This document shows, one piece after another, positions 8,313 to 15,172 of a stretch of DNA of 21,501 nt; positions within the stretch are counted from its first letter, which is position 1; each line of letters begins with the position of its first letter. Where the stretch lies: NCBI GenBank assembly GCA_035529695.1, contig DATKWD010000112.1, positions 1 to 21,501 of the forward strand, in the 5' to 3' direction. The position numbers and the translations under genes are program-made. Under the pieces are notes generated by a model. The model searched no databases. It was not told the DNA's origin and worked only from the letters and a program-made list of their open reading frames with translations. The stretch comes from DATKWD01 sp035529695. Its GTDB lineage: Bacteria; Actinomycetota; Acidimicrobiia; Acidimicrobiales; Salinilacustritrichaceae.

Positions 8313-9128
8313 ATGACCCACCCTCGTCCCGTGCTGCTCCTGCCCCCATCGGAGGGCAAGGCCGAAGGCGGCCATGACATCTGGGACGCGTCGGCCGGGG
8401 CCTACGGGGCGCTCGAACGACCCCGACGGACCGTCGCGCGAAGGCTGGCGGCGGCGATGTCGCTCGACCCTTCCCGTCTCACCAAGCTCTTGGGCGTGAA
8501 GGGCGAGGCACTCGAGCGGGCGGTGCGAGCCAATCGCCGGCTGATCCGCCGGCCGCTCGCCCTGCCTTCGGCCGAGCGCTTCACCGGCGTCGTGCACGAC
8601 CACTTCGGCCTGGCCGGCATGCCAAGGGCCGCTCGCCGGCGCGCCGAATCGGACGTGGTGTTCCTCTCGGCGCTCGGTGGGGTCGTCGCGCCGGGTGATC
8701 CGCTGCCCGATCATCGGGCAAAGATGAGTATCTCGCTCGAGCCACTCGGGAAGTTGTCGACGTGGTGGCGTCCGCAGATCGACGAGGTGCTCGGGTCTCG
8801 GCTCGGCGGGTCCGTGGTCGTCGACCTGTTGCCGAAGGAGCACGCAGCGGCGCTCACGCCGTTTCCCGACCGTTGGGCCCGCTGGATCCAGGTCCGGTTC
8901 GAGACCGAGGCGGCCGACGGCAGCCGCCGAACGGTGGGTCACGAGGCGAAGGCCGGCAAGGGCCTCTTCGCCCGCCACCTGGTCGAGGCTGGGAGCGCCG
9001 ACGACGACACGATTCAGGCGTTCGCGACCGACGACGGGTGGTCGGTCGAAGCGATCGACGAGCCTGCCGACCCTGCCGACGGACCGATCGTCGTCACCGT
9101 CGTCCGGCGCGATAGACCATCGTCGTGA
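8313..9128 (+). CDS. yaaA: YaaA-family (DUF328) peroxide-stress protein
   Basis: A 271-residue member of the YaaA/DUF328 family. In E. coli, YaaA limits intracellular free iron during hydrogen peroxide stress, and the fold binds DNA; the role in this organism is inferred from family only. The diagnostic N-terminal motif LLPPSEGKAEGG is present at residues 8-19. The later family segments are also present: the HDHFGLAG region, the 'LPDHRAKMSISL' core, the DLLPKEH stretch, and the basic EAKAGKGLFARHL motif near the C-terminus. Start: the ATG at 8313 puts the motif at the expected distance from the N-terminus. Its stop overlaps the start of the following flavoprotein gene by 4 bp (GTGA), so the two are translationally coupled. 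A link between iron/peroxide control and a flavin oxygenase would be plausible but is inference. Confidence 0.9.
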   Translation: MTHPRPVLLLPPSEGKAEGGHDIWDASAGAYGALERPRRTVARRLAAAMSLDPSRLTKLLGVKGEALERAVRANRRLIRRPLALPSAERFTGVVHDHFGLAGMPRAARRRAESDVVFLSALGGVVAPGDPLPDHRAKMSISLEPLGKLSTWWRPQIDEVLGSRLGGSVVVDLLPKEHAAALTPFPDRWARWIQVRFETEAADGSRRTVGHEAKAGKGLFARHLVEAGSADDDTIQAFATDDGWSVEAIDEPADPADGPIVVTVVRRDRPSS

Positions 9129-10306
9129 CCCTCACCGACACCTCGTCTCTGACCACTGCAGACTGGCTGGCCCGGGTGGCCGAGGTCGCCGACCTCGTCG
9201 ACGCCGACGCCGATGCCGGCAACGAGGCCGGCACCTCGACCCAGGCCGTCGTGGACGCCCTGTTCGACAACGGGCTGATGACCATCGCCCTCCCGGCCGC
9301 GGTCGGCGGCGGCGAGGCCGACCTGGTGACCCTCGTCGAGGTCTTCGAGGCGTTGTCGGCCGCCGACCCGAGCGCCGGGTGGAGCCACATGGCCGCGACC
9401 ACGGCCTCGGCATTCTGCGGCGCGTTCATGTCGGAACACGAGGTCGAAGCCATGTTCGCCGACGGCCGAACCGTCACGGCGGGCCAGTTCGCGCCCCGTG
9501 GCACGTTCACCGAGGTCGAGGGTGGCTATCGGGTCGACGGCGAGTACTCGTTCGCGTCGGGCTCGGGCCACGCCGGCTACATCACGGCCGGCGGCATGGT
9601 GCTGCGCGACGGCGAGATGGTGCTCAAAGACGACGGCATGCCCGAGATGCGGGTCGCCGCCATCCCTCGTGCCGACGTCGAGCTCAACGGCAACTGGCAC
9701 GTCATGGGCCTCAAGGGAACGCAGAGCCAGGACTACGCGGTGCGCGACCAGTTCGTGCCGGCCGGCCGCACCTTCGAGCTCTTCGACGAGTCGCCGCTGC
9801 GGGGCGGACCCCAGTTCACGGTGGGCGTCATGCCCATCACCTCGGCCGGTCACGCCGGCTGGGCCCTCGGCGTGGCCCGTCGGGCCCTCGACGAGATCGC
9901 GGCACTGGCCCAGATCAAGCAGCGGATGGGTGCCGAAACGGTGCTGGCCCGCCAGCAGCTGTTCCAGAAGGAGTACGCCGAGCAGCGAGCGGCCTTCGCC
10001 GCGTCACGGGCGTACGTCGTCGAAGCGTTCGGAGCCATCCAGGAGGCCGCCGAGAGCGGGACGGCCGAGATGAGCCACAAGGCCGACGTGCGTGTGGCCA
10101 CCACGTACGCCACCCGAGTGGCGGCCGATGTCGTGCAATGGTCCTACCGGCTCGGCGGTGCCGATGCCCTGCGGGACGGGCATCCACTCCAGCGCTGCAT
10201 GCGCGACATCCATGCCGGCACGCAGCACATCTTCGTCGACGACAGCACCTACATCAACGCCTCGCAGGTGTGGCTCGGCGTCGCCGAGGGGTTCGTATTC
10301 CTCTGA
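9125..10306 (+). CDS. Acyl-CoA-dehydrogenase-fold flavoprotein, group D monooxygenase-like
   Basis: A 393-residue protein with the acyl-CoA dehydrogenase architecture: N-terminal helical domain, central beta domain around residues 120-215 (FASGSGHAGY, VMGLKGTQSQD), and a C-terminal four-helix bundle. The C-terminal segment reads QRCMRDIHAGTQHIF, with Arg360, Asp361 and His368. This pattern is typical of reduced-flavin oxygenases such as HsaA and DszC, rather than the catalytic-Glu motif of true dehydrogenases. It therefore more likely hydroxylates a substrate using FMNH2 or FADH2 delivered by a separate reductase, which is not seen nearby. The GTG start overlaps the yaaA stop by 4 bp, with no alternative needed. 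The substrate is unknown; desaturation of an acyl thioester remains the alternative. Confidence 0.85.
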   Translation: MTLTDTSSLTTADWLARVAEVADLVDADADAGNEAGTSTQAVVDALFDNGLMTIALPAAVGGGEADLVTLVEVFEALSAADPSAGWSHMAATTASAFCGAFMSEHEVEAMFADGRTVTAGQFAPRGTFTEVEGGYRVDGEYSFASGSGHAGYITAGGMVLRDGEMVLKDDGMPEMRVAAIPRADVELNGNWHVMGLKGTQSQDYAVRDQFVPAGRTFELFDESPLRGGPQFTVGVMPITSAGHAGWALGVARRALDEIAALAQIKQRMGAETVLARQQLFQKEYAEQRAAFAASRAYVVEAFGAIQEAAESGTAEMSHKADVRVATTYATRVAADVVQWSYRLGGADALRDGHPLQRCMRDIHAGTQHIFVDDSTYINASQVWLGVAEGFVFL

Positions 10307-10322
10307 ACCCCCGATATCGCCG

Positions 10323-10336
10323 GTGACTCATGTCAC
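10323..10336. promoter_or_regulatory. CRP/GlxR-type palindrome GTGA-N6-TCAC
   Basis: GTGACTCATGTCAC is a perfect inverted repeat whose outer arms have the GTGA-N6-TCAC geometry of CRP-family sites (consensus TGTGA-N6-TCACA). Its centre is about 54 bp before the ATG of the cyclic-nucleotide-binding-domain gene, where an activator could act. It could also be a short 5-bp stem after the upstream gene, but it has no T-tract. Confidence 0.45.
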
Positions 10337-10371
10337 GGGGCAGATCTCACTACTTCATGCAGCGTGCGAAC

Positions 10372-10377
10372 TAGAGT
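10372..10377 (+). promoter_or_regulatory. Predicted -10 element of the CNB gene (leaderless)
   Basis: TAGAGT ends 6 nt before the ATG at 10384, so transcription should start at the A of the start codon. This is one of the clearest leaderless promoters in the window. Confidence 0.55.
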
Positions 10378-10383
10378 TAGCAC

Positions 10384-10800
10384 ATGTTCCATCACGACCC
10401 CCGCACCGATCTGCTGTCGGAGCTCACCGCCCTTGGTGGTCTGTCGGGCCGTGAACGCCGCAAGCTGGCCAGCTCGTTCGACGACGTGACCGTGCCCGCA
10501 GGCACCGTGCTCATCACCGAGGGGTCGGTCAACCACCACACCTACTTCGTGGTCGACGGGTCGCTCATTGTCAGGGTCTGCGGCGACGAAGTCGCCACCG
10601 TCGGCGCCGGCGCACCGGTCGGCGAGCGGACCGCGCTCGGCGCCCGTGTCGCCAACGCCACGGTCGTCGCTGCCGAGGACACTCGGCTGCTGATCCTCGA
10701 CAACCGGCGCATGGCCGCGCTCGCATCGGACAACCCCCGGGTCGACCAAGCGCTCCACGACCTGATCACCGAGCGCGAAGGTGTGGCCTCCGCCGCCTGA
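10384..10800 (+). CDS. Single-domain cyclic-nucleotide-binding (CNB) protein
   Basis: A 138-residue protein that is essentially one cyclic-nucleotide-binding beta-roll. The roll starts at PAGTVLITEG (residues 39-47), followed by YFVVDGSLIVRV. A phosphate-binding cassette candidate runs from Gly80-Glu81 (VGERTALG) to Arg88, and the lid helix is near residues 108-132. The cassette is shorter than in CRP and the Arg is followed by VANATV rather than the usual x-A-x-V, so ligand binding is not assured. There is no DNA-binding helix-turn-helix, kinase or membrane segment; it cannot act alone as a CRP-type regulator and probably works through a partner. The diadenylate-cyclase-like gene begins 18 bp downstream in the same direction. 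Start: the ATG 6 nt after TAGAGT. Confidence 0.85.
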   Translation: MFHHDPRTDLLSELTALGGLSGRERRKLASSFDDVTVPAGTVLITEGSVNHHTYFVVDGSLIVRVCGDEVATVGAGAPVGERTALGARVANATVVAAEDTRLLILDNRRMAALASDNPRVDQALHDLITEREGVASAA

Positions 10801-10804
10801 GCCC

Positions 10805-10810
10805 TATCGT
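10805..10810 (+). promoter_or_regulatory. Possible internal -10 element before the diadenylate-cyclase-like gene
   Basis: TATCGT ends 8 nt before the GTG start at 10819 and straddles the short gap after the CNB gene. It could give the second gene its own leaderless transcript in addition to read-through. Confidence 0.35.
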
Positions 10811-10818
10811 CTGGCCTC

Positions 10819-11781
10819 GTGGACGACCGTGCTCCAACCCAGGGTCGTCTCCGACGCCTGGTCGAGGAACTCACCGAAGAGGGATACGGCGCGATGCTCG
10901 GCGACCACCGCGAGCTCATCGTCGAAGAACTCGACATCGCGCTCCATCCGCCGGTTCACGAGCGCCGGATCCCGAGCTATGGCGCACTCATCGCGCCCGA
11001 GACCGATCCAGACGACTGGGTCCAGGCCACCGAGCTCGTCCCGACTCGTCGGCGGGTCGAGGAGTTCACCGACGTCCACGTCCGGAGCTTCGCCGACGGC
11101 TGGAGCAGCTTCGCGGTTCGACGCGAGGAAGGACTCGACGAGCTGATCGTGTTCGATCGCCCCGCCGGATCCGAGCGCGACCTGGTCGTCCTGTCGCGGG
11201 CTGCACAAGCCACGGTCGTCCAGCGCGACGACACCGGTGAAGTCCGCCTCGTCGGGCCGGCGGGAGTGCTCCGACACGACCTCGCCGGGTGGCACCACGA
11301 ACCGCAGGTCGAGACGTGGCTCGCCGACGTTCCCGATTGCACCCAGGAGGGCGAGCTCACCGTGCTGGGCACGCTGCTCGCCTTCGCCGTCCACGACCTC
11401 GGCGCCCGGGGCATCGGTGCGGTCCTCGTACAACGGTTCACCAACGACCCGGTGTCACCGTTCGAGTCGTTGTTGCCCACCCCGCCGGCGCTCGAGATCA
11501 CCCGTTCGGCCGACCTGGCCCCGCTCCGACACGCGCTGGCACAGACCGACGGCGCCACGATCTTCGACACCGACGGCGTGCTCCAGATGATGGGCGTCCG
11601 GCTCGTGCCGAGTGCCGACGCCGAGGCCGAGGTCGACCCGATCGGCGGCATGCGGCACACCTCGGCCCGCCGCTACAGCCACGACGATCCTCGGGCGAAT
11701 GTGATCGTCGTGAGCGACGACGGCCCGGTCACTCTCTTCCGCAGCGGCCGGATCATCGCCCGTTCGTCCGCGGCGAACTGA
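10819..11781 (+). CDS. DisA_N / diadenylate-cyclase-domain protein with unknown N-terminal domain
   Basis: A 320-residue protein whose C-terminal third resembles the DAC (DisA_N) domain that makes cyclic di-AMP from two ATP. It has a DGA motif at Asp244-Gly245-Ala246 (TDGATIFD). About 35 residues later comes GGMRHTSARRYS, with Arg279-His280, in place of the canonical G-x-R-H-R-x-A, followed by the strand VIVVSDDGPVTLF. Spacing and order match DAC domains, but the second Arg of RHR is Thr281, so activity needs testing. Residues 1 to about 150 match no domain I recognise. They are acidic, with no membrane helix (unlike CdaA) and no DisA DNA-binding domain after the DAC part. Start: the GTG at 10819 follows a TATCGT by 8 nt. 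It pairs with the upstream CNB gene. Confidence 0.75.
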   Translation: MDDRAPTQGRLRRLVEELTEEGYGAMLGDHRELIVEELDIALHPPVHERRIPSYGALIAPETDPDDWVQATELVPTRRRVEEFTDVHVRSFADGWSSFAVRREEGLDELIVFDRPAGSERDLVVLSRAAQATVVQRDDTGEVRLVGPAGVLRHDLAGWHHEPQVETWLADVPDCTQEGELTVLGTLLAFAVHDLGARGIGAVLVQRFTNDPVSPFESLLPTPPALEITRSADLAPLRHALAQTDGATIFDTDGVLQMMGVRLVPSADAEAEVDPIGGMRHTSARRYSHDDPRANVIVVSDDGPVTLFRSGRIIARSSAAN

Positions 11782-11830
11782 CCCTCGACCGCCCGTTCCG
11801 CACCTTCGTGCCCCGGCGCTCGATGCAGCC

Positions 11831-11850
11831 GACCGGACCTTCCGCCGGTC
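11831..11850. terminator. Hairpin between convergent genes
   Basis: GACCGG (11831-11836) pairs perfectly with CCGGTC (11845-11850) across an 8-nt loop. It lies between the convergent stops of the diadenylate-cyclase-like gene (11781) and the amidohydrolase (11850). There is no T-tract, as is common in high-GC actinobacteria; a bidirectional role is plausible but not proven. Confidence 0.4.
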
Positions 11851-13052
11851 TACGCCTTGGGGAAGTCGAGCTGGAAGAGGTCGATGGCGTTGTTGCGAAC
11901 GAGCTTTGCGACGATGTCGTCGTCGAGGTGACCCATCAGGCCTTCGGCGACCTTCTTGGTGTGTGGCCACGTCGAGTCGGAGTGGGGGTAGTCGGTCTCG
12001 AACGTCGCGTTGTTCACGCCCACCTTCTCGATCAAGTCGAGCCCGACTTCGTCGTCGAAGAAGCAGCCGTAGATCTGGCGGTAGTAGTAGGTGCTCGGAG
12101 GGTTGGGCACCTTGTCGCCGAAACCGCCCCAACCCCGATTCTCCTCCCAGACCTTGTCGGCCCGCTCGAGGATGTAGGGGATCCAGCCGATCTGGCCCTC
12201 GCTGTACGCGAGCTTCACGTCCGGGAACTTCTCGAGCAGACCCGAGAACAGCCAGTCGGCCATCGAGGCCATGGCGTTGTTGAAGGTCAGGGTCGAACCG
12301 ACGGCAGCGGGCGCGTCCTCGGAGGTCGACGGCATCTTCGACGACGAGCCGATGTGCATGTTGATGACCGTGCCCGTCTCTTCGCACGCTTGGACGAATG
12401 GCTCCCAGTAGCCGTTCTCCTCGTGCACCGACGGGAGCCCCAGGTAGGGCGGGATCTCGCTGAAGCAGACGGCCCGCACCCCACGCTCAGCGTTTCGGCG
12501 GATCTCGGCGGCCGCGAGGTTCGCGTCCCACAGCGGAACGATGCACAGCGGAATGAGCCGGCCGTTCGTGCCGCCACACCAGTCCTCGACCATCCAGTCG
12601 TTGTAGGCCTGCACGCACAGCAGCGCGAGGTCGTGGTCGGAGGCCTCCATGAAGGTCTGCCCACAGAAGCGGGGGAAACTCGGAAAACACAGGGATGCCT
12701 CGACGTGGTTGACGTCCATGTCCTCGAGACGGGCAACCGGGTCGTAGCACCCGTCACGCATCTCGTCGTAGGTGATGCCGACGACCTTGACCTCGTCGCG
12801 GTCGAAGCCGGCGGCGGCCGACAGGCGGGTCTGAGGCACCCGCAGATCCTCATAGAGCCACCAGTCGGCCAGCTGCCCGTCGGGATCGGGCTCGTAGGTG
12901 AAGTTCCCCCCGACGAAGCTCATGTTGCCCCGCTCCTGGATCACGCGCGGACCGATATCGAGGTACTTCTCGGGCAAGCGGTCCTGCCACACGTTCGCCG
13001 GCTCGATGACATGGTCGTCGACCGAGATGATCAGCGGGAGTTCACCGTCCAT
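11850..13052 (-). CDS. Amidohydrolase family protein (amidohydrolase 2, ACMSD-like)
   Basis: A 400-residue TIM-barrel protein of the amidohydrolase-2 group, related to aminocarboxymuconate-semialdehyde decarboxylase. Members decarboxylate or hydrate aromatic-ring-cleavage products, but many actinobacterial paralogues have no known substrate. The N-terminal motif is SVDDHVIEP, with His14, in place of the canonical H-x-H. An MHIGS motif (mid-barrel His) and the late TDYPHSDSTWP motif, which carries the catalytic Asp, are both present. Start: the ATG at 13052, after an AGGGGA ribosome-site-like stretch about 9 nt upstream. It is transcribed divergently from the 13192 gene across a 139-bp gap holding a 19-bp inverted repeat, so the two are probably co-regulated and act in one pathway. 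Confidence 0.9.
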   Translation of the reverse strand: MDGELPLIISVDDHVIEPANVWQDRLPEKYLDIGPRVIQERGNMSFVGGNFTYEPDPDGQLADWWLYEDLRVPQTRLSAAAGFDRDEVKVVGITYDEMRDGCYDPVARLEDMDVNHVEASLCFPSFPRFCGQTFMEASDHDLALLCVQAYNDWMVEDWCGGTNGRLIPLCIVPLWDANLAAAEIRRNAERGVRAVCFSEIPPYLGLPSVHEENGYWEPFVQACEETGTVINMHIGSSSKMPSTSEDAPAAVGSTLTFNNAMASMADWLFSGLLEKFPDVKLAYSEGQIGWIPYILERADKVWEENRGWGGFGDKVPNPPSTYYYRQIYGCFFDDEVGLDLIEKVGVNNATFETDYPHSDSTWPHTKKVAEGLMGHLDDDIVAKLVRNNAIDLFQLDFPKA

Positions 13053-13149
13053 CAGATCCGTTCCCCTGCCACGGAGGCCGCAGCGGGCCGCCTTCCTCGT
13101 GCCTCGTCAGGCTCGCAGTTGTTCGACATGGTCGACATCGTAACCACGA

Positions 13150-13168
13150 ATCTGACACACCGTCAGAT
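13150..13168. promoter_or_regulatory. Operator-like inverted repeat ATCTGAC-N5-GTCAGAT
   Basis: A perfect 7-bp inverted repeat separated by ACACC lies in the divergent promoter region. Its core CTGAC-N5-GTCAG recurs in front of the tetR gene at 19837-19851. It ends 9 bp before the -10 element of the rightward gene, a position where a bound repressor would block the promoter. Confidence 0.6.
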
Positions 13169-13177
13169 CTCTGCCGG

Positions 13178-13183
13178 TACGGT
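13178..13183 (+). promoter_or_regulatory. Predicted -10 element of the 13192 gene (leaderless)
   Basis: TACGGT ends 8 nt before the ATG at 13192. The hexamer is identical to the one in front of ppsA. Confidence 0.5.
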
Positions 13184-13191
13184 CACGTTCC

Positions 13192-13956
13192 ATGGATACG
13201 GGTGGAGAAGTGGTGCTCGGCAGTGCGTTGTTCACGCTGGTCGAGCCGCACCAGGGTCACGAGGTCGAATACAACCGTTGGTACGAGCGCGACCACTTCT
13301 ACGCGGGCTGCATGGTCGGCCCGTGGCTGTTCGCCGGTCGGCGCTGGGTGGCGACCCGCGACCTGAAGGCGAAGCGGCTCGGATCCGAACCCGATCTGTT
13401 CGGAGAGGGCGACCCGGGCAGCTACCTCGCGGTCTACTGGGTGCTCGAGGGCAAGCATGACGAGCACTTCTCATGGGGTCTCCGGCAGGTCACGTGGCTC
13501 CACGACAACGGGCGAATGTTCCCCGAGCGCGACCACGTGCACACCCTGCTGTACCGCTTCCTCTGGTCGTCCTCACCCGCCAGCGAGGTCCCGCCCGAAC
13601 TGGCCCTCGACCACCCCTACGAGACCATGATCGCGACCTTCGTCCAGTGGGCCGGAGGCGGTCGCGACGGCGCCATCGCCGAGTGGCTCGAGTCGACCGG
13701 AGCCGCCGGACTCAACCTCGGCATGCAGCCCATCCCCCTGCCCGAGAGCGCACCCGTGAGCCAGAACGGCATGACCGATCTCGACGCGCGGACGCTGGTG
13801 CTCTCGTTCCACGACGAGCCTGCGGACGAAGTGTGGGACGCCCACACGGCTGCATGCGAACGACTCGAGAACGACGGCGTCGGCACGGTGTTGTGGTCGG
13901 GTCCGTTCAAGCCCACCATCCCCGGCACCGACACCTACACCGACGAACTCTGGTAG
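13192..13956 (+). CDS. Uncharacterised 254-residue protein, possible dimeric alpha/beta-barrel (EthD-like) fold
   Basis: I do not recognise a named family with certainty. The N-terminal part, with VEYNRWYERDHFYAGC around residues 24-40 followed by LFAGRRWVA, has the 'N-x-W-Y-x-x-x-H' look of EthD/NIPSNAP-type ferredoxin-like barrels. The C-terminal part (about residues 200-254, ARTLVLSFHDE to GPFKPT) could be a second, more degenerate copy. It has no signal peptide or membrane segment and is rich in Trp, Tyr and His. It is divergent from the ACMSD-type amidohydrolase and shares the operator-like repeat at 13150-13168, so a role in the same catabolic step is a reasonable inference; no enzyme activity can be assigned. 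Start: the ATG 8 nt after TACGGT. Confidence 0.75.
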   Translation: MDTGGEVVLGSALFTLVEPHQGHEVEYNRWYERDHFYAGCMVGPWLFAGRRWVATRDLKAKRLGSEPDLFGEGDPGSYLAVYWVLEGKHDEHFSWGLRQVTWLHDNGRMFPERDHVHTLLYRFLWSSSPASEVPPELALDHPYETMIATFVQWAGGGRDGAIAEWLESTGAAGLNLGMQPIPLPESAPVSQNGMTDLDARTLVLSFHDEPADEVWDAHTAACERLENDGVGTVLWSGPFKPTIPGTDTYTDELW

Positions 13957-13960
13957 CAGA

Positions 13961-14021
13961 ACCCACGATCTTCGTTGCTCTCCTGCCAACTATTGGCCGC
14001 AGAACAACAAGGATCTGGGGT
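13961..14021. terminator. Nested inverted repeat between convergent genes
   Basis: Arms 13961-13977 and 14005-14021 match at 13 of 17 positions when one is reverse-complemented. They enclose a smaller perfect stem GCCAA-CTA-TTGGC (13985-13997). The structure fills the gap between the convergent stops at 13956 and 14027 and is a plausible bidirectional terminator without a T-tract. Confidence 0.45.
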
Positions 14022-14026
14022 CTGGC

Positions 14027-14866
14027 CTACGGGAGGAGGGCGCCTGGCGGTAGGGCGACGATGCCGGTGGCGCCGAGTGCTCTGAGCTCGGACAGTCGCA
14101 TCCACAACTCACCGGTCTTGGCCACGAAGTGGACCGCGACGAGGTCGTCTCGCCCTGCGAGTGGCAGCACGGTGGGGGCTTCGAGCCCGCCGAACATGGC
14201 GACGAGCGCCGGGACCTGCGCCTCGGCGAGATGCAGCATCACGTAGCGGTGGGCGCGGGCGGCCAGCACCGCCTCGAGTCGGAGTTCGAGGTCGGCCAAC
14301 ACGGCATGACCCGGCCGATGCACGAACTCGGCCTGGCACGATGCGATGAGATCGACCTGCCTGAGGTGGTTCTGCCGGAGGCTCGTGCCGGTCTCGGCGT
14401 TGTCGACGATCGCATCGGCGATGCCCGCCGCACACACGCCTTCGAGTGAACCGCCCATGGCCATGACCCTGACCTCGACTCCGGCCCGATCGAAGTGGCG
14501 TTGGGTCAGGTTCGGCATGTGCGTTGCGACGACGGCGCCGGCGAGCTCGGCCAGCGACTGGTGGCCGTCCTCGTCGCGGCTGGCCACGATGAGGTCGGAA
14601 CGTGCGAACCCGAGTTCCTGGCTCGGCAACGTCTCGATGCCGTACTCGAGCGCGATGTCCGTGGCGATGAACGCGCCGTCGAGCGACTCGGCTGCCAACG
14701 CTGCCGCCGCGTCCTTCGGTCGCATTTCGATCAGCTCGAGTCCGTCGAGCCGGGCGGTGCTGCCGCGCCCACGCAGTCCGCTGACGGCATAGCCGGCCTG
14801 CGACAACAACCGCACCACCTCGTCGCGGAGGCGGCCTTTGGAAGGGACTGCGACCCGTGCCGTCAT
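14027..14866 (-). CDS. hisG: ATP phosphoribosyltransferase (long form)
   Basis: Catalyses the first, committed step of histidine synthesis: ATP plus PRPP gives phosphoribosyl-ATP. At 279 residues it is the long HisG form. The catalytic periplasmic-binding-protein-like lobes open with RVAVPSKGRL (residues 4-13). The PRPP loop region is present in the middle (GVCAAGIADAIVDNAETGTSL, around residues 140-160). A C-terminal domain (about residues 205-279), normally the histidine-feedback site, ends in ALGATGIVALPPGALLP. Start: the ATG at 14866 overlaps the hisE stop as ATGA, so hisE and hisG are translationally coupled. An upstream extension of the open frame to 15010 lies within hisE and is rejected. 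The long form does not need HisZ, and none is seen here. Confidence 0.95.
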   Translation of the reverse strand: MTARVAVPSKGRLRDEVVRLLSQAGYAVSGLRGRGSTARLDGLELIEMRPKDAAAALAAESLDGAFIATDIALEYGIETLPSQELGFARSDLIVASRDEDGHQSLAELAGAVVATHMPNLTQRHFDRAGVEVRVMAMGGSLEGVCAAGIADAIVDNAETGTSLRQNHLRQVDLIASCQAEFVHRPGHAVLADLELRLEAVLAARAHRYVMLHLAEAQVPALVAMFGGLEAPTVLPLAGRDDLVAVHFVAKTGELWMRLSELRALGATGIVALPPGALLP

Positions 14867-15150
14867 CGGTGGCGCCGTTCGAGTTCGGCCTCGACCCCCG
14901 CCCATGGCACCCCAGCGCCGACGAGGGCCGCCAGCAGGTGGAACACGAGATCGGCGGCCTCTTCGGTCGCACGACCGACGTCGACAGGTTCGGCGCCGAC
15001 CTCGAGACACACCTCGAACGCCTCCTCCATCACCTTGCGGCGGGCCGTGACCGAGTCGGTGAGCAAGGTGAGCGAATAGGAGCCTTCGGGCCGTTCGGCC
15101 AGCCGATCGCGGAGAACGGTTTCGAGGCTTGGGAGAAACGAGTCGGTCAT
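14863..15150 (-). CDS. hisE: Phosphoribosyl-ATP pyrophosphatase
   Basis: The second enzyme of histidine synthesis, which hydrolyses phosphoribosyl-ATP to phosphoribosyl-AMP. A 95-residue all-alpha MazG-type protein with the diagnostic run KVMEEAFEVCLE (residues 39-50) and EEAADLVFHLLA (residues 63-74), whose acidic residues bind magnesium. It is a free-standing HisE, not fused to HisI, as usual in actinobacteria. It is the first histidine gene of the pair and overlaps hisG by 4 bp. The tag gene ends 22 bp upstream on the same strand. A TAGCCT hexamer in that gap may give the histidine genes their own promoter. No leader peptide or T-box is visible. Confidence 0.95.
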   Translation of the reverse strand: MTDSFLPSLETVLRDRLAERPEGSYSLTLLTDSVTARRKVMEEAFEVCLEVGAEPVDVGRATEEAADLVFHLLAALVGAGVPWAGVEAELERRHR

Positions 15151-15159
15151 GCCCGAGCG

Positions 15160-15165
15160 AGGCTA
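15160..15165 (-). promoter_or_regulatory. Possible -10 element of hisE-hisG
   Basis: Minus-strand TAGCCT ends 9 nt before the hisE ATG, inside the 22-bp gap after tag. Its spacing is at the long end for a leaderless start. Confidence 0.35.
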
Positions 15166-15172
15166 ATGACCA

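Noticed and set aside
10323..10336. GTGAC-TCAT-GTCAC as a transcription terminator for the flavoprotein gene
   Set aside because: The stem is only 5 bp with no T-tract, and the half-site spacing fits a CRP-family operator better; I keep termination only as an alternative.
11289..13460. Plus-strand open frame of 723 codons
   Set aside because: It runs out of frame through the diadenylate-cyclase-like gene and antisense through the amidohydrolase; no conserved segment is present.
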